Source: Candidatus Gastranaerophilales bacterium (GTDB lineage Bacteria; Cyanobacteriota; Vampirovibrionia; Gastranaerophilales; Gastranaerophilaceae). Taken from it: a stretch of DNA of 64,000 nucleotides. A model generated the notes under the pieces. It worked only from the letters and a program-made list of their open reading frames with translations, did not search any database and was not told where the DNA came from. Location: positions 19,900 through 83,899 of the forward strand of contig CALUYO010000008.1 in NCBI GenBank assembly GCA_944325005.1, given 5' to 3'. Shown here one piece after another: positions 36,892-45,812 of the stretch. The position numbers and the translations under genes are program-made. Each line of letters opens with the position of its first letter. Position 1 is the first letter of the stretch.

Positions 36892-38367
36892 TTAAAAGAG
36901 TTTGTGTAAGCCTAGTTGTTTGAACCTAGCATATTTCATAGCTTTATATTCTTCTGATTTAACATAATTGGCCATTGCATTGACTCGTTCAAGTGTTGAA
37001 GCTACATTGTTATTTTGCTTAACTTGAATAATTAATTGAGAAAATGCATCAACTTGATCATCATGTCGACCATATGGAAATGATACAATTTCTGTCCTAA
37101 AATCATCTAACCAAGGTGCATTACTTTTTAAATATACTTGTCCATATTCTAATGGTCCATTTGCATAATTTGCTCTTACTATTTTGGAATCTTTAGGGTT
37201 AAATTTTATCGGATAAATATTTCTTTTTGAAAGTTCTTGTAAAAGCAATTCAGTACTAGTTGTTGCCTCAATAACTATATTTCTGCATTGGTACTTTTGA
37301 GCCTGTGCTATTATTTCTAGTGGTAATTTTCCAATATCAATTTTATCCCTATATATATCTGTAATGTATATATTTTCTTCAACGACAATCGCAGTAATAC
37401 ATACGGTATAATCATTATTATTACCTGTTTTAAAAGCAATATCCCAGCTTTGAAAAACAGTCCCATTTGAAGGTATTGAATCTGTATATTTAAAGTGTTC
37501 AAAATTAATAATGTTACCTTTTTCCGGAATTGGAAGCTGTTGATATTGTGCCGAAAAATTATAATTACTCATTGTTTTTTTGAGATTTAAAATATCACCA
37601 AGTGCTTCAATTTCAGGACATAATACTTCTCCTGCTTGTCTTGTAATTATTTTGCCATTAGATAATAAATATTCTTCATTTGATTCAGCAATTGCAGGTA
37701 AAGACAACACATCCCAACCATCTTGTTTTAATAAGTGTGCGGTTAAGTCATCTACGTGTAAACGTTGCATTACAAGAATAATTACACCTTCTTGTTTATT
37801 ATCAAGTCTTGAGGCTAAGGTATTATCATACCAGTCATTAACGCTTTCTCTGATTGTCTGAGACATAGCATCTGCAGCTTTAATAGGATCGTCAATAATT
37901 ATGTAGTTACCACCACTACCGGTTAATGTGCCTCCTACGGAGGTTGCATGGCAATATCCATTTTTTGTAGTTTCAAGTAAATGCTCAGTTTGTTTATTTG
38001 GATTTAATCTTGTAGCAAATGTTTCTTTATAAAAATCAGAATTCATTAATTTTTTTCTATCTCTAGAAAATTTATTTGCTAATTCTTGAGAGTAACTTAC
38101 ACAAACAATTCTTTCATTCGGGTTTCGCCCAAGTAACCAAGCAGGCAGAGCAATAGAAGCTAACGTTGATTTCATTTTCCTTGGTGGCATATTAATTATA
38201 ACTCTTTTATGTTTTTTCTCCGCACACTGTTGTAATTTGTCAGCTAAAATCTGCAAGTATTTTGCGGGAATAAAAGGTTGAGAATTATCAATTTCTGAAA
38301 ATACTTTTTGTACAAATGTGTAAAAATCTGTTCTCATAGCAGCTTGTAATACTTTTTTATCATTCAT
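36892..38367 (-). CDS. Phage terminase large subunit
   Basis: 491 aa. An N-terminal ATPase with a deviant Walker A (PPRKMKST, ~59-66) and Walker B IIIDDP. The coupling-motif region VILVMQRLHVDDLT and a C-terminal RNase H-like nuclease domain (FQSWDIAFKTGNNNDYTVC, EATTSTELLLQEL, YGRHDDQVDAFSQ with catalytic Asp) are visible. It drives DNA packaging in tailed phages. The start abuts the DUF5681 stop by 1 nt. No portal, protease or capsid gene follows, so packaging here is orphaned. Confidence 0.92.
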   Translation of the reverse strand: MNDKKVLQAAMRTDFYTFVQKVFSEIDNSQPFIPAKYLQILADKLQQCAEKKHKRVIINMPPRKMKSTLASIALPAWLLGRNPNERIVCVSYSQELANKFSRDRKKLMNSDFYKETFATRLNPNKQTEHLLETTKNGYCHATSVGGTLTGSGGNYIIIDDPIKAADAMSQTIRESVNDWYDNTLASRLDNKQEGVIILVMQRLHVDDLTAHLLKQDGWDVLSLPAIAESNEEYLLSNGKIITRQAGEVLCPEIEALGDILNLKKTMSNYNFSAQYQQLPIPEKGNIINFEHFKYTDSIPSNGTVFQSWDIAFKTGNNNDYTVCITAIVVEENIYITDIYRDKIDIGKLPLEIIAQAQKYQCRNIVIEATTSTELLLQELSKRNIYPIKFNPKDSKIVRANYANGPLEYGQVYLKSNAPWLDDFRTEIVSFPYGRHDDQVDAFSQLIIQVKQNNNVASTLERVNAMANYVKSEEYKAMKYARFKQLGLHKLF

Positions 38368-38735
38368 TATTTGCTATTCCTTTCTATGAAATCTCTAAGA
38401 ATTTTAGCATCTTCAATTGAAAGATTTTCTTCTATGTCCTTAGGTTTTATTGGTAAAGTACTCATTATACTGGTTACCAACTTTATTGATGTCATATTCC
38501 CATTTAGAGCACTTGTTATAAGTCTTTTAATAAGTGCCCTTTGTTTTGTCATTGTCTTAATACTACCTCCCTCTTTTAAGGTTATAGTTTCTTCTAACTC
38601 GTCCTGAAAATCAGTCTTAAAATCTTGAATAAGCTTAGGTCTACCTTTTGGATTTCCACTGATTCCTGGCTTAAATTGATGTTCTTTAGGCGGTTTTTTG
38701 TAACCTACTTCATAATCCTTATTAAGATCTGACAT
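38367..38735 (-). CDS. DUF5681 protein, probable terminase small-subunit partner
   Basis: 122 aa. The N-terminus GYKKPPKEHQFKPGISGNPKGRPK is the DUF5681 signature, basic and DNA-binding-like, followed by a helical region (TKQRALIKRLITSALNGN). The family sits directly upstream of large terminases in many phages, as here (1-nt overlap both sides), so a small-subunit role is likely but inferred. Confidence 0.82.
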   Translation of the reverse strand: MSDLNKDYEVGYKKPPKEHQFKPGISGNPKGRPKLIQDFKTDFQDELEETITLKEGGSIKTMTKQRALIKRLITSALNGNMTSIKLVTSIMSTLPIKPKDIEENLSIEDAKILRDFIERNSK

Positions 38736-40015
38736 TATTGATTGTCTCCTATATTTCCTATTAATTCAGCCTTTTGCCCTGTTAATTTTTCAAATCTGTG
38801 AATAATTACATCACAATAATGGGGATCAATTTCAATTAATCGAGCTCTTCGATGGATTTTCTCTGCCGCAATTAAAGTAGAGCCAGAACCTGCAAAAATA
38901 TCCATTACAATATCATTTGGGTCTGAACAATCTAAAAGTGCATCCATAATTAGGCTTGAGGGCTTTACTGTAGGATGCAGTTTTAGTAGTTCTTTTGCTT
39001 GCGGATTTGAAACGTGCATTCCCTTATAGCTCCAGATATTAGTTCTATAGCGTCCGTATGAACCTAATTGAATATTGTTTGTATGTGGAGCTGTCCCGTT
39101 TTTATAAACAAATATCATTTCATGTTGAGAACGATATAAACTTCCTAACCCAGCACTACATTTATCCCAAATACAAACGTTTTTAAGTTCATCAAATACA
39201 GAATTCCCGGCTGTAACTATTTCTTCAATGTGTTTCCAATCCATGCAACCGAAATGAATAGAGCCATCTTTTGAAAATTCTTTTTGCAACCTCATAGCAG
39301 ATTTGAGAAAATTTATAAATTCACCTTTAGACATTTCGCCTGAAGCTTGATAAAATTCTTTGTGCTCTTTTTTAGTTGTAACATTCCCTTGAATTTTAAC
39401 ATTATATGGATAGTCTACAAATGCTATATCTGCTTTGCCGTCTTTAAACAATAATTGATATACTTTGTAATCTAACGCATCCCCATTAATTAAAATATGT
39501 TTTGCTAATTTCCAGATGTCACCGACTTTTGAACGGGGAATTATTTCTAAATCATTTGGTAATTCATCTTCTGACGTTTCGTTTATAACAGTTTCGTTTA
39601 TAACAGTTTCGTTTACTATCAAATCGATTTCTGGGATTTCAAAACCTGTTAAAATTGTTTCGTAACCAATATCAGTAAGGTATTGAAGTTCAATTTTTAG
39701 AACTTCTTTATCCCAACCTGCGAGTTCTGCAATTCTATTTTCGGCTATAATAAAAGCTTTAATATCATTGTCTGATAGATGCTCTAAACAAATAACCTGA
39801 ATTTCTTCAATGCCTTGCTCTTTTGCAACTTCATATCTTAGATTGCCTGCTAAAATCATCTTGTTTTTGTTTATTATGGGCGGGTTAAGAAATTTAAATT
39901 GTTTATATGCAGCTCCAAGTATTGATTTCTGTTTTTCAGGGTGAAGGCGAGGATTATTGGGGTTAGGTTTTAGATCTTTTACCTTGACTGTAATGAGTTT
40001 ATTACTTACAAACAT
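38735..40015 (-). CDS. ParB-domain DNA methyltransferase
   Basis: 426 aa. The N-terminal ~110 residues are ParB/Srx-like (VKDLKPNPNNPRLHPEKQKS, NKMILAGNLRYEVAKEQG). From ~165 a beta-class N4/N6 methyltransferase has motif IV as DYPYN (usually DPPY) and SAM motif I FAGSGSTLIAAEK near the C-terminus. A linker has three tandem VINET repeats (coding DNA 39575-39620). Phages use such enzymes to protect their own DNA. First gene of the minus-strand trio with the terminase genes. Confidence 0.88.
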   Translation of the reverse strand: MFVSNKLITVKVKDLKPNPNNPRLHPEKQKSILGAAYKQFKFLNPPIINKNKMILAGNLRYEVAKEQGIEEIQVICLEHLSDNDIKAFIIAENRIAELAGWDKEVLKIELQYLTDIGYETILTGFEIPEIDLIVNETVINETVINETSEDELPNDLEIIPRSKVGDIWKLAKHILINGDALDYKVYQLLFKDGKADIAFVDYPYNVKIQGNVTTKKEHKEFYQASGEMSKGEFINFLKSAMRLQKEFSKDGSIHFGCMDWKHIEEIVTAGNSVFDELKNVCIWDKCSAGLGSLYRSQHEMIFVYKNGTAPHTNNIQLGSYGRYRTNIWSYKGMHVSNPQAKELLKLHPTVKPSSLIMDALLDCSDPNDIVMDIFAGSGSTLIAAEKIHRRARLIEIDPHYCDVIIHRFEKLTGQKAELIGNIGDNQ

Positions 40016-40254
40016 TGGTTTTCCTCCTATTTATATCACTAAAAGTCTTGTTATTACTTTATTATACAACTTTAAATAGTTTGTAAAGCCCTCCAGAAAA
40101 AGAAAACAACTAGTAAATTTTCTTAAAACGCAATACTAGAGATTGATACAGCGATATTTTAATGATTTTACAAAAATTTATGTACATTTGTATCACCGAA
40201 CTTGACATAGTTGTACTTTAATATGATTTATATAAACAAACAAAAGGAGGTAAC

Positions 40255-40800
40255 ATGAATAAGGATTTAATTATTATCGGTATTGGAGAAGGTGGATGCA
40301 AAATAGTTTCAAAACTGGATAAGAAATATCCAAAACTTTTTATTGATACTGATAAAGATGTTATAGAAAAATATAACGGATTAAGGATAGGAAAAAGTAC
40401 TTGTAGAGAATATTCTGCTCAAGGAGATATTAATCTTGCTGAATTATCCGTGAGGGAAAGTAAAGAAGATTTATTATCTGCAATAAAAAATTATAATGAA
40501 ATAATTCTTGTGGCTCCTTTAGGCGGTGGTACATCCTGTGGTACTACTAAAAAATTTGTTGAATTAATTATTGATATAAATAAATCTGTAAAGTTCTTTA
40601 CGAGTTTTCCATTTGATTTTGAAGGTAGAAATCGTTTATTAAAAGCTATAAAAACTTTTGATTATTTAAAGCAACTTTGCAATGTTATTCTAGTTGATAA
40701 ATTTGACATATCAACAACCAACAAAAAAATTAGTATTAATGAAATATTTGAAAATCAAGATAACCTATTTATTCAAGAAATAGAAAAGATTTGTGTCTAA
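40255..40800 (+). CDS. Stand-alone FtsZ-type GTPase domain
   Basis: 181 aa, about half of FtsZ. Seen in order: IIIGIGEGGCKIVSKL (T1 loop, 6-21), FIDTDKDVIEKY (29-40), the tubulin signature GGGTSCGT (90-97), the FtsZ PFDFEGRNR loop (119-127), ILVDKFDI, and the start of a helix-7-like segment (IFENQDNLFIQEIEKI). Then it stops: no C-terminal domain, no T7 catalytic loop (NxxxxD), no conserved tail. GTP binding is likely; self-stimulated hydrolysis is not expected. Perfect AAAGGAGG RBS. It sits in a phage-derived block, so interference with host FtsZ or segregation is a hypothesis. Independent gene, not a fragment: the stop is followed by an unrelated ORF. Confidence 0.82.
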   Translation: MNKDLIIIGIGEGGCKIVSKLDKKYPKLFIDTDKDVIEKYNGLRIGKSTCREYSAQGDINLAELSVRESKEDLLSAIKNYNEIILVAPLGGGTSCGTTKKFVELIIDINKSVKFFTSFPFDFEGRNRLLKAIKTFDYLKQLCNVILVDKFDISTTNKKISINEIFENQDNLFIQEIEKICV

Positions 40801-40851
40801 CTAGTTGAAAACAGACGTAAAAAGAGCAATCCTTTAAAAGAGGTGATAGTA

Positions 40852-41238
40852 ATGAAAAACAACAGGACCGAAATCGAAAATGAATGGAAAAATATTTTTG
40901 GTACTGATTTACCAAAACATATACACAAAGCATATGCTACAAAATATATAAAATGGCATAAAGCAAATGGAACTTTAAACAAATCCCAACAAAACCGAAT
41001 CTCCAAACTAATTGAAAATTATGAGAGAGGTCTCTCTACATTTACCCCATCTTTTTCTATAGAACTTAAAACTGGAACAAGACTAGTTAGAGAATTTCGA
41101 GGAATAAAATACGAAGTTACAAAACTTGAAAACGGTTACTTGTTCGAAGAGAAAAACTATAAAAGTCTTTCAGCAATAGCAAATAAAATTACTGGAACAA
41201 GTTGGAATGGTAAGAAATTTTTTGGACTAGTAAAATGA
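40852..41238 (+). CDS. DUF2924 protein
   Basis: 128 aa. The C-terminal half is diagnostic: GTRLVREFRGIKYEVTKLEN, YKSLSAIANKITGTSWNGKK, FFGL. DUF2924 genes are regularly found next to phage-type large serine recombinases, and one lies 840 bp downstream. Start chosen at 40852 (MKNNRTEIENEW), with AAAGAGG at 8-nt spacing; a GTG at 40843 overlaps the RBS. The last 4 nt overlap the WG-repeat gene. Confidence 0.85.
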   Translation: MKNNRTEIENEWKNIFGTDLPKHIHKAYATKYIKWHKANGTLNKSQQNRISKLIENYERGLSTFTPSFSIELKTGTRLVREFRGIKYEVTKLENGYLFEEKNYKSLSAIANKITGTSWNGKKFFGLVK

Positions 41239-42023
41239 AAAAATTAAAAAACAAATTTGAGAAAGCGACTGATTTTAGTTTTGGTAAGGCTTTTGTGAAT
41301 ATTTCAAATTGCGAAGATACTTTTTGTATTAACAAAAAGGGGGAAGTCCTTTTTAAAACTAAATTTAAACCGTTTGGATTTGATCATGCAAATCAGTCTA
41401 TTGTACGTAATAAAGAGTTTTTACATGGCGTAATCAATCGCAGAGGGCAGATAATTATTCCTTGCATATATGATTATATCTACGTAGGAATTAATGGCTA
41501 TACTTTAGAAAAAAATGGTATTAATAAAAAAGTAAATTTTGAAGGGAAGTCTATTTTTCAACCACAGTCAAAATCTAATGTTATTATGTTTGTAACTAAA
41601 CGAGTATCATCACTACCTTATACCGCAAAGGAGAAGAATGGTAAATGGGGGATTGTTCCATTTCTAGGAGAAGAAAATGAAATAGTAATTCCTTTTGAAT
41701 ATGACGATTGTGACAGCTTTTATGAATACGAGCTTGCTAGAGTCAAAAAAAATGGGAAATATGGGTTTATAAATCCTAAAAATGAAATAGTTATTCCTAT
41801 CGAGTATGATATGATTGGAGACTTTGGCTTTAAATTCGGAATATGTCTTGTTGAAAAAGATGGGCGCTGTGGATTTATTGATAAAGATAACAATTTTGTA
41901 ATACCGTTAATGTACGGAACTTCAAGTAAGGAATTTATAGAGGGAATAGCTTGTGTTGAAGTAAATAGTGGAGCTGAAACTTATTACAAATATATCAGTA
42001 CTAATGGAGAGGATGCTTTTTAA
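41235..42023 (+). CDS. WG-repeat protein
   Basis: 262 aa. Four or five KWG/WG-type repeats: FLHGVINRRGQIIIPCIYDY, NGKWGIVPFLGEENEIVIPF, NGKYGFINPKNEIVIPIEYD, DGRCGFIDKDNNFVIPLMYG. No signal peptide or transmembrane segment. WG repeats form beta-structures that bind partners; the function in phage-like elements is unknown. ATGA overlap with the DUF2924 gene suggests translational coupling and perhaps cooperation. Confidence 0.82.
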   Translation: MKKLKNKFEKATDFSFGKAFVNISNCEDTFCINKKGEVLFKTKFKPFGFDHANQSIVRNKEFLHGVINRRGQIIIPCIYDYIYVGINGYTLEKNGINKKVNFEGKSIFQPQSKSNVIMFVTKRVSSLPYTAKEKNGKWGIVPFLGEENEIVIPFEYDDCDSFYEYELARVKKNGKYGFINPKNEIVIPIEYDMIGDFGFKFGICLVEKDGRCGFIDKDNNFVIPLMYGTSSKEFIEGIACVEVNSGAETYYKYISTNGEDAF

Positions 42024-42081
42024 TGATAATATTTGTGTCTTTAGGCTTGATTAAAAAAATGCAAAGAGCGATTAATGTAGT

Positions 42082-43659
42082 ATGAAAACAGTTTTTAAAT
42101 GCGCAATATATACTCGGAAATCTTCAGAAGAAGGATTAGAGCAAGATTTTAACTCCCTTGATGCACAGAGAGAAGCTTGTGAATCTTATATAAAATCGCA
42201 GAAACACGAAGGTTGGGAATTAGTTGAAAAACAATATAATGATGGCGGCTTTTCTGGTGGAACAATTAATCGTCCGGCTTTTCAAGAGCTTTTACAAGAT
42301 GTTGAAAACGGTGAAATTGATATTGTAGTAGTTTATAAAGTTGATAGACTTACACGTTCTTTAATGGATTTTGCCAAAATTGTAGATGTCTTTGATAAAC
42401 ACGAGACTTCTTTTGTTTCAATCACACAACAGTTTAATACAACAACTTCTATGGGTAGGCTAACTTTAAATATTTTACTTTCTTTTGCACAATTTGAACG
42501 AGAAGTTACTGGAGAAAGGATTCGTGATAAATTTGCAGCATCAAAGAAAAAAGGTATGTGGATAAATGGTATGCCACCTATTGGTTATATTAAAAAAGAT
42601 GGGAAACTGGAAATTAACATTCAGGAAGCTAAAGTTGTCAAACTTATTTTTGAAAAATATTTAGAAATAGGTACAGTACCTGAATTAGTAACATATTTGA
42701 ATAAAAATAATATTCATACAAGAAGCGGTAAAAATTTTTACAAAGGGCATATATATAAAATTTTGCAAAATAAAACTTACATTGGCAAAATTGTACATAA
42801 AAATAATGTTTATGAAGGACTTCATGACCCAATAATTAATTTTGATATCTTCAATCAAACTCAACAGCTATTAATTAAGAATACCTTAATCAGAAAAAAT
42901 TCAACAAATGCTGAAAGTGGTTCGCTTCTTAAAGGAAAACTTTTTGACGATAACAACAATTATATGTCTCCAACGCATAGTACAAAAAACGGTAAACGAT
43001 ATCGCTACTATGTTAGTCAGGCCCAAATTCAAAATAGATTACAAGATTTAGGTTCTGTATCAAAAATTTCAGCAGGTGAAATTGAAAATTTTGTTACTGA
43101 AAAAATAAAAGAATATACTCTGGATAAGAACATTTTTCAAGAAGTATTTGAGAATTATAAATTAATTCAGCAAAAAGCTATTTTAGAACAACTTCAAGAA
43201 AAAGTAATTGATACTACTTTTATAAGATACATCCTGATAAAAGTAAAAATATCAAAAGAATCAGTTTCTATAATTTTGTCTAAAACTCTTCTTAGAGAGG
43301 CTATAGAATATTTAATCTTTGGAAAACAACTTTTAGATACCCCAAAGTATGATAATAAATCTATTGTTGAATTAAGTTACAAAATTAGAATAAGTACTAC
43401 AACTAAAAACGGGAGCAAAATCATTATAGGTGATATTAAAAAAAGAGAGATTAATAAATGCCTCTTAGAGGCAATTGTAAAAAGCTTTTATTACCATAAA
43501 TTAATGTTTGAAAACAAACTTACTTCGAAACAAAAAGCAAATACTCATATCTATAGATTAATGAAACTAAGATTTTTGCCTAAAGAGATAATTGAAGCAA
43601 TATTAACAGGGGTGCACGAACCGGATTGGACAATAGATAAGTTATACAAATTTTTATAA
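42082..43659 (+). CDS. Large serine recombinase (phage integrase type)
   Basis: 525 aa. A resolvase catalytic domain (4-~150) with YTRKSSEEGLEQDFNSLDAQ (catalytic Ser14 or Ser15), VVYKVDRLTRS and LLSFAQFEREVTGERI. A recombinase domain follows (GMPPIGYIKKDGKLE) and a variable DNA-binding region. The usual Cys4 zinc ribbon is replaced by GKLFDDNNNYMSPTHSTKNGKR. Catalyses integration and excision of the phage-derived element; its att sites should lie near the element ends, probably close by. No excisionase gene is recognisable. Confidence 0.92.
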   Translation: MKTVFKCAIYTRKSSEEGLEQDFNSLDAQREACESYIKSQKHEGWELVEKQYNDGGFSGGTINRPAFQELLQDVENGEIDIVVVYKVDRLTRSLMDFAKIVDVFDKHETSFVSITQQFNTTTSMGRLTLNILLSFAQFEREVTGERIRDKFAASKKKGMWINGMPPIGYIKKDGKLEINIQEAKVVKLIFEKYLEIGTVPELVTYLNKNNIHTRSGKNFYKGHIYKILQNKTYIGKIVHKNNVYEGLHDPIINFDIFNQTQQLLIKNTLIRKNSTNAESGSLLKGKLFDDNNNYMSPTHSTKNGKRYRYYVSQAQIQNRLQDLGSVSKISAGEIENFVTEKIKEYTLDKNIFQEVFENYKLIQQKAILEQLQEKVIDTTFIRYILIKVKISKESVSIILSKTLLREAIEYLIFGKQLLDTPKYDNKSIVELSYKIRISTTTKNGSKIIIGDIKKREINKCLLEAIVKSFYYHKLMFENKLTSKQKANTHIYRLMKLRFLPKEIIEAILTGVHEPDWTIDKLYKFL

Positions 43660-43667
43660 GGAGTTTT

Positions 43668-43814
43668 ATGGCAACACTTAAAGAGTTAATTGATGTATTA
43701 AAAGAAATTGTTAAACTAGATAAGAGAAATTCCAAAGCAAAAGTTTATATAGGCGGCAAATATTTGTTTATCAGACAAGAAAATCAAGATAATGCATATT
43801 TTATAGAACTTTGA
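43668..43814 (+). CDS. Unknown small protein (48 aa) after the recombinase
   Basis: 48 codons starting MATLKELIDVLKEIVKLDKR and ending QENQDNAYFIEL. AAGGAG overlaps the recombinase TAA and is 5 nt from the ATG, so translation is likely and coupled. No recognised domain. Small size and position suggest a recombination directionality factor or other accessory, unproven. Confidence 0.6.
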   Translation: MATLKELIDVLKEIVKLDKRNSKAKVYIGGKYLFIRQENQDNAYFIEL

Positions 43815-43880
43815 AATATATAACCAAAATTGACACATATTATATTAAAAATAAAAGTAAAGCAAGCTGAGGCTGATAGT

Positions 43881-44291
43881 ATGAAACCGATAAAAACATT
43901 AAAATACGAATATATAAATTCAAATATGTTAGAACTTTTTGAACAGGATGAAGTTATAGAAGAAGTTGAAAGTTTTTTCTTGACTCCACTTAATCAACAA
44001 GAAACAGGCCTTCCGATGTGTATACATTTAAGGTGTATAGAAAATAAAGGAGAACCTCCATTCTTACTTTTTCAAAACGACAGAAGCAAAAAATATAACA
44101 GCAACTGGGTGAAGATATACATTGATGGTTCCTTCAATAATTACGAAAATAAAAAAATTGTGTTTACAGTTGCCGAAATGCAAGCTCTCAAAGATTGGAT
44201 AATCACGAATAAAGAAATTATTATCAAGCATTATTATCAGGAATATGATTCATTTCAAGTTTGCAGAACATTGAAAAATTATAAGGAGTAA
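43881..44291 (+). CDS. Hypothetical protein of the phage-derived block
   Basis: 136 aa from ATG 43881 (MKPIKTLKYEYINSNMLELF), chosen for TGAGG at 8-nt spacing; the upstream start at 43830 adds a Lys-rich run with no RBS. Mixed alpha/beta composition, no Cys pair or membrane segment. Family not recognised. Same strand and close spacing to the 88-aa gene (5 nt). Confidence 0.6.
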   Translation: MKPIKTLKYEYINSNMLELFEQDEVIEEVESFFLTPLNQQETGLPMCIHLRCIENKGEPPFLLFQNDRSKKYNSNWVKIYIDGSFNNYENKKIVFTVAEMQALKDWIITNKEIIIKHYYQEYDSFQVCRTLKNYKE

Positions 44292-44296
44292 AAGTT

Positions 44297-44563
44297 ATGA
44301 AAGAGGAAAATCTAGAACTAACAAAAGAAGAATTTGAAGATATCGAATGGAAAAAGGCTGGCTTTACCCAAGCCGAAATTGAAGAAATGGACAGGCGTGC
44401 CGCGAATATTGAAAATGCTATTCCTTGGGAAGATTTTCTCAAAGAATTGGAACTTTATTGCCATAACCAGAATGAAATATTAGAACCAGACCAATATTTT
44501 GAAAAGACAGGGAAAATACCATATTTTACAACTGATGAAATTTTAAAATCTTTCGGGTTATAA
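44297..44563 (+). CDS. Acidic hypothetical protein (88 aa)
   Basis: Starts MKEENLELTKEEFEDIEWKK; strongly acidic, helical, contains IPWEDFLKELE and a C-terminal TDEILKSFGL. Preceded by AAGGAG. The acidic, compact profile resembles antitoxins or anti-restriction DNA mimics, but no partner toxin is seen and I do not recognise a family. Last intact gene before the direct-repeat region. Confidence 0.55.
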   Translation: MKEENLELTKEEFEDIEWKKAGFTQAEIEEMDRRAANIENAIPWEDFLKELELYCHNQNEILEPDQYFEKTGKIPYFTTDEILKSFGL

Positions 44564-44637
44564 AAAATGCTAAACTCCGCCAAAATCAGGCAAATTTTGG
44601 CATCTTTTCAACTATAAAAATTTGGAAATTAAATAAT

Positions 44638-44838
44638 TTCAATCTGCACCTTTAAAATTTCAAAAAGAGAATTTTTGAGAAAATTTAATAAAAATTAGTA
44701 AAAATTAAGTTGTAAAAATTCTCTAAATAAAGTCACATACTAAAAGCCGCCCAGTATGGGCGGCTTTTAAATATTATATCTTCACTAATTCCTAATCTTT
44801 ATACTAAAAAACGGAGAAAAAGAGATTTAAACTCAAAG
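44638..44838. repeat. Imperfect direct repeat, left copy (decayed tRNA-Ser 3' end plus downstream)
   Basis: Same orientation as 47289-47487. The first 37 nt (44638-44674) are identical to 47289-47325; the hairpin and the following ATTATATCTTCACTAATTCC are near-identical; and it ends AAAAAACGGAG then a degraded version of the tRNA-Ser 3' end (GAAAAAGAGATTTAAACT against TAATAGGGATTTGAACCC). This is the pattern left by an element that integrated at the tRNA 3' end. Confidence 0.7.
44741..44769. terminator. Terminator hairpin in the left repeat
   Basis: TAAAAGCCGCCCA / TGGGCGGCTTTTA. The homologous hairpin at 47393-47419 has a compensating change (outer G-C pair replaced by A-T), so the stem has been kept by selection in at least one copy. 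Confidence 0.75.
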
Positions 44839-45011
44839 GAAAAATTTATTCCATTTTATCATCCTATGTCAAGTATTACTCTCTTTTCTAGTAATTTCAA
44901 GTATTTGTGTTGATGTTGAATACTTAAGGTATAAAATTTAATTTGTACTTAATATTTTACTAAATATAGTCTGTATAAATGTGAATGAATCTATTTAAAA
45001 TAATAACATAG

Positions 45012-45236
45012 ATGATAATAGTTGATTTTGATAAATTTGAAATAATAGAGAATGAATTATAAATAGAAGGAGATAATAAAATAATGGTTATTATAGATCT
45101 TTAAGTATATTTAGATGATGATAATTTGAATTCGTTTATTTGAGCTTTAGAATACATTGTAAGAACTAAATATAATATTTAAATTTGTCTAAAAAGACAT
45201 GAATTAAAAGAATTAATTTATATGCAAATTTTTTAA
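45012..45236 (+). pseudogene. Decayed ORF with four in-frame stops
   Basis: One frame reads MIIVDFDKFEIIENEL, stop, IEGDNKIMVIIDL, stop, VYLDDDNLNSFI, stop, ALEYIVRTKYNI, stop, ICLKRHELKELIYMQIF. The stops (TAA, TAA, TGA, TAA) sit where Lys, Glu or Trp would be expected, as in an old pseudogene accumulating point mutations without indels. Lies in the 731-bp stretch 44564-45294, which otherwise holds only the repeat and AT-rich sequence. Confidence 0.4.
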
Positions 45237-45294
45237 TAAAATTATAACTCTGTTTGATATAGTATTAAAGGAACAAAAAGAATTTGAGTATATA

Positions 45295-45702
45295 TTAAAA
45301 GTTGTTTAACTGGTCTAATTGCTCAATTTTTTGTAATTTTTCAAGTCCAAGTACAAAATATAAAACTTGATTTATATTTTCTGAATTAAGAGTTGTTTTT
45401 GTTGCCAATAATTCTCTTAATTCATCTTCAAGATTTGGGCTATCTTTTTTTAACTCTTTTGGTTCAAATAAAATATCAGCCAAAATGAATAGTTCATCAT
45501 TAAATTTTAGAGAATCACTTAATTGTTTAATTGTAATGGCTTTAGGAAAATTTGCCATTTTCCCGTTTTCAAGTTTTGTAATTAAAGCTGCACTAACATT
45601 AGAAAGTTTTTCTACATCTCTTAGGCTAAGCTTTAAAGCCTGACGTCGTGTTTTTAGCACTGTCCCAAATTTTTTTAGCTGTTCCTGCTTATTCATATTC
45701 AT
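45295..45702 (-). CDS. XRE-family HTH regulator (island)
   Basis: 135 aa. An HTH domain at ~11-66 (TVLKTRRQALKLSLRDVEKL, SNVSAALITKLENGK) followed by a helical dimerisation tail. Divergent from the 378-aa gene at 45813; the 110-bp spacer probably contains both promoters and its operator, typical of a prophage-like regulator. Lies inside the island bounded by the direct repeats. Confidence 0.85.
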   Translation of the reverse strand: MNMNKQEQLKKFGTVLKTRRQALKLSLRDVEKLSNVSAALITKLENGKMANFPKAITIKQLSDSLKFNDELFILADILFEPKELKKDSPNLEDELRELLATKTTLNSENINQVLYFVLGLEKLQKIEQLDQLNNF

Positions 45703-45812
45703 ATTGTATCATAACTGAGATAAAACTCAACAATAATTGACAAATATGCAAAATAATGGTAATATGAATATTATTCAACACTAGTTTACAAATATATATA
45801 AAGGGGATATAT

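Noticed and set aside
42082..43659. The serine recombinase as the enzyme that used the tRNA-Ser site
   Set aside because: Large serine recombinases rarely use tRNA 3' ends; the tRNA scar is older and probably came from a lost tyrosine integrase.
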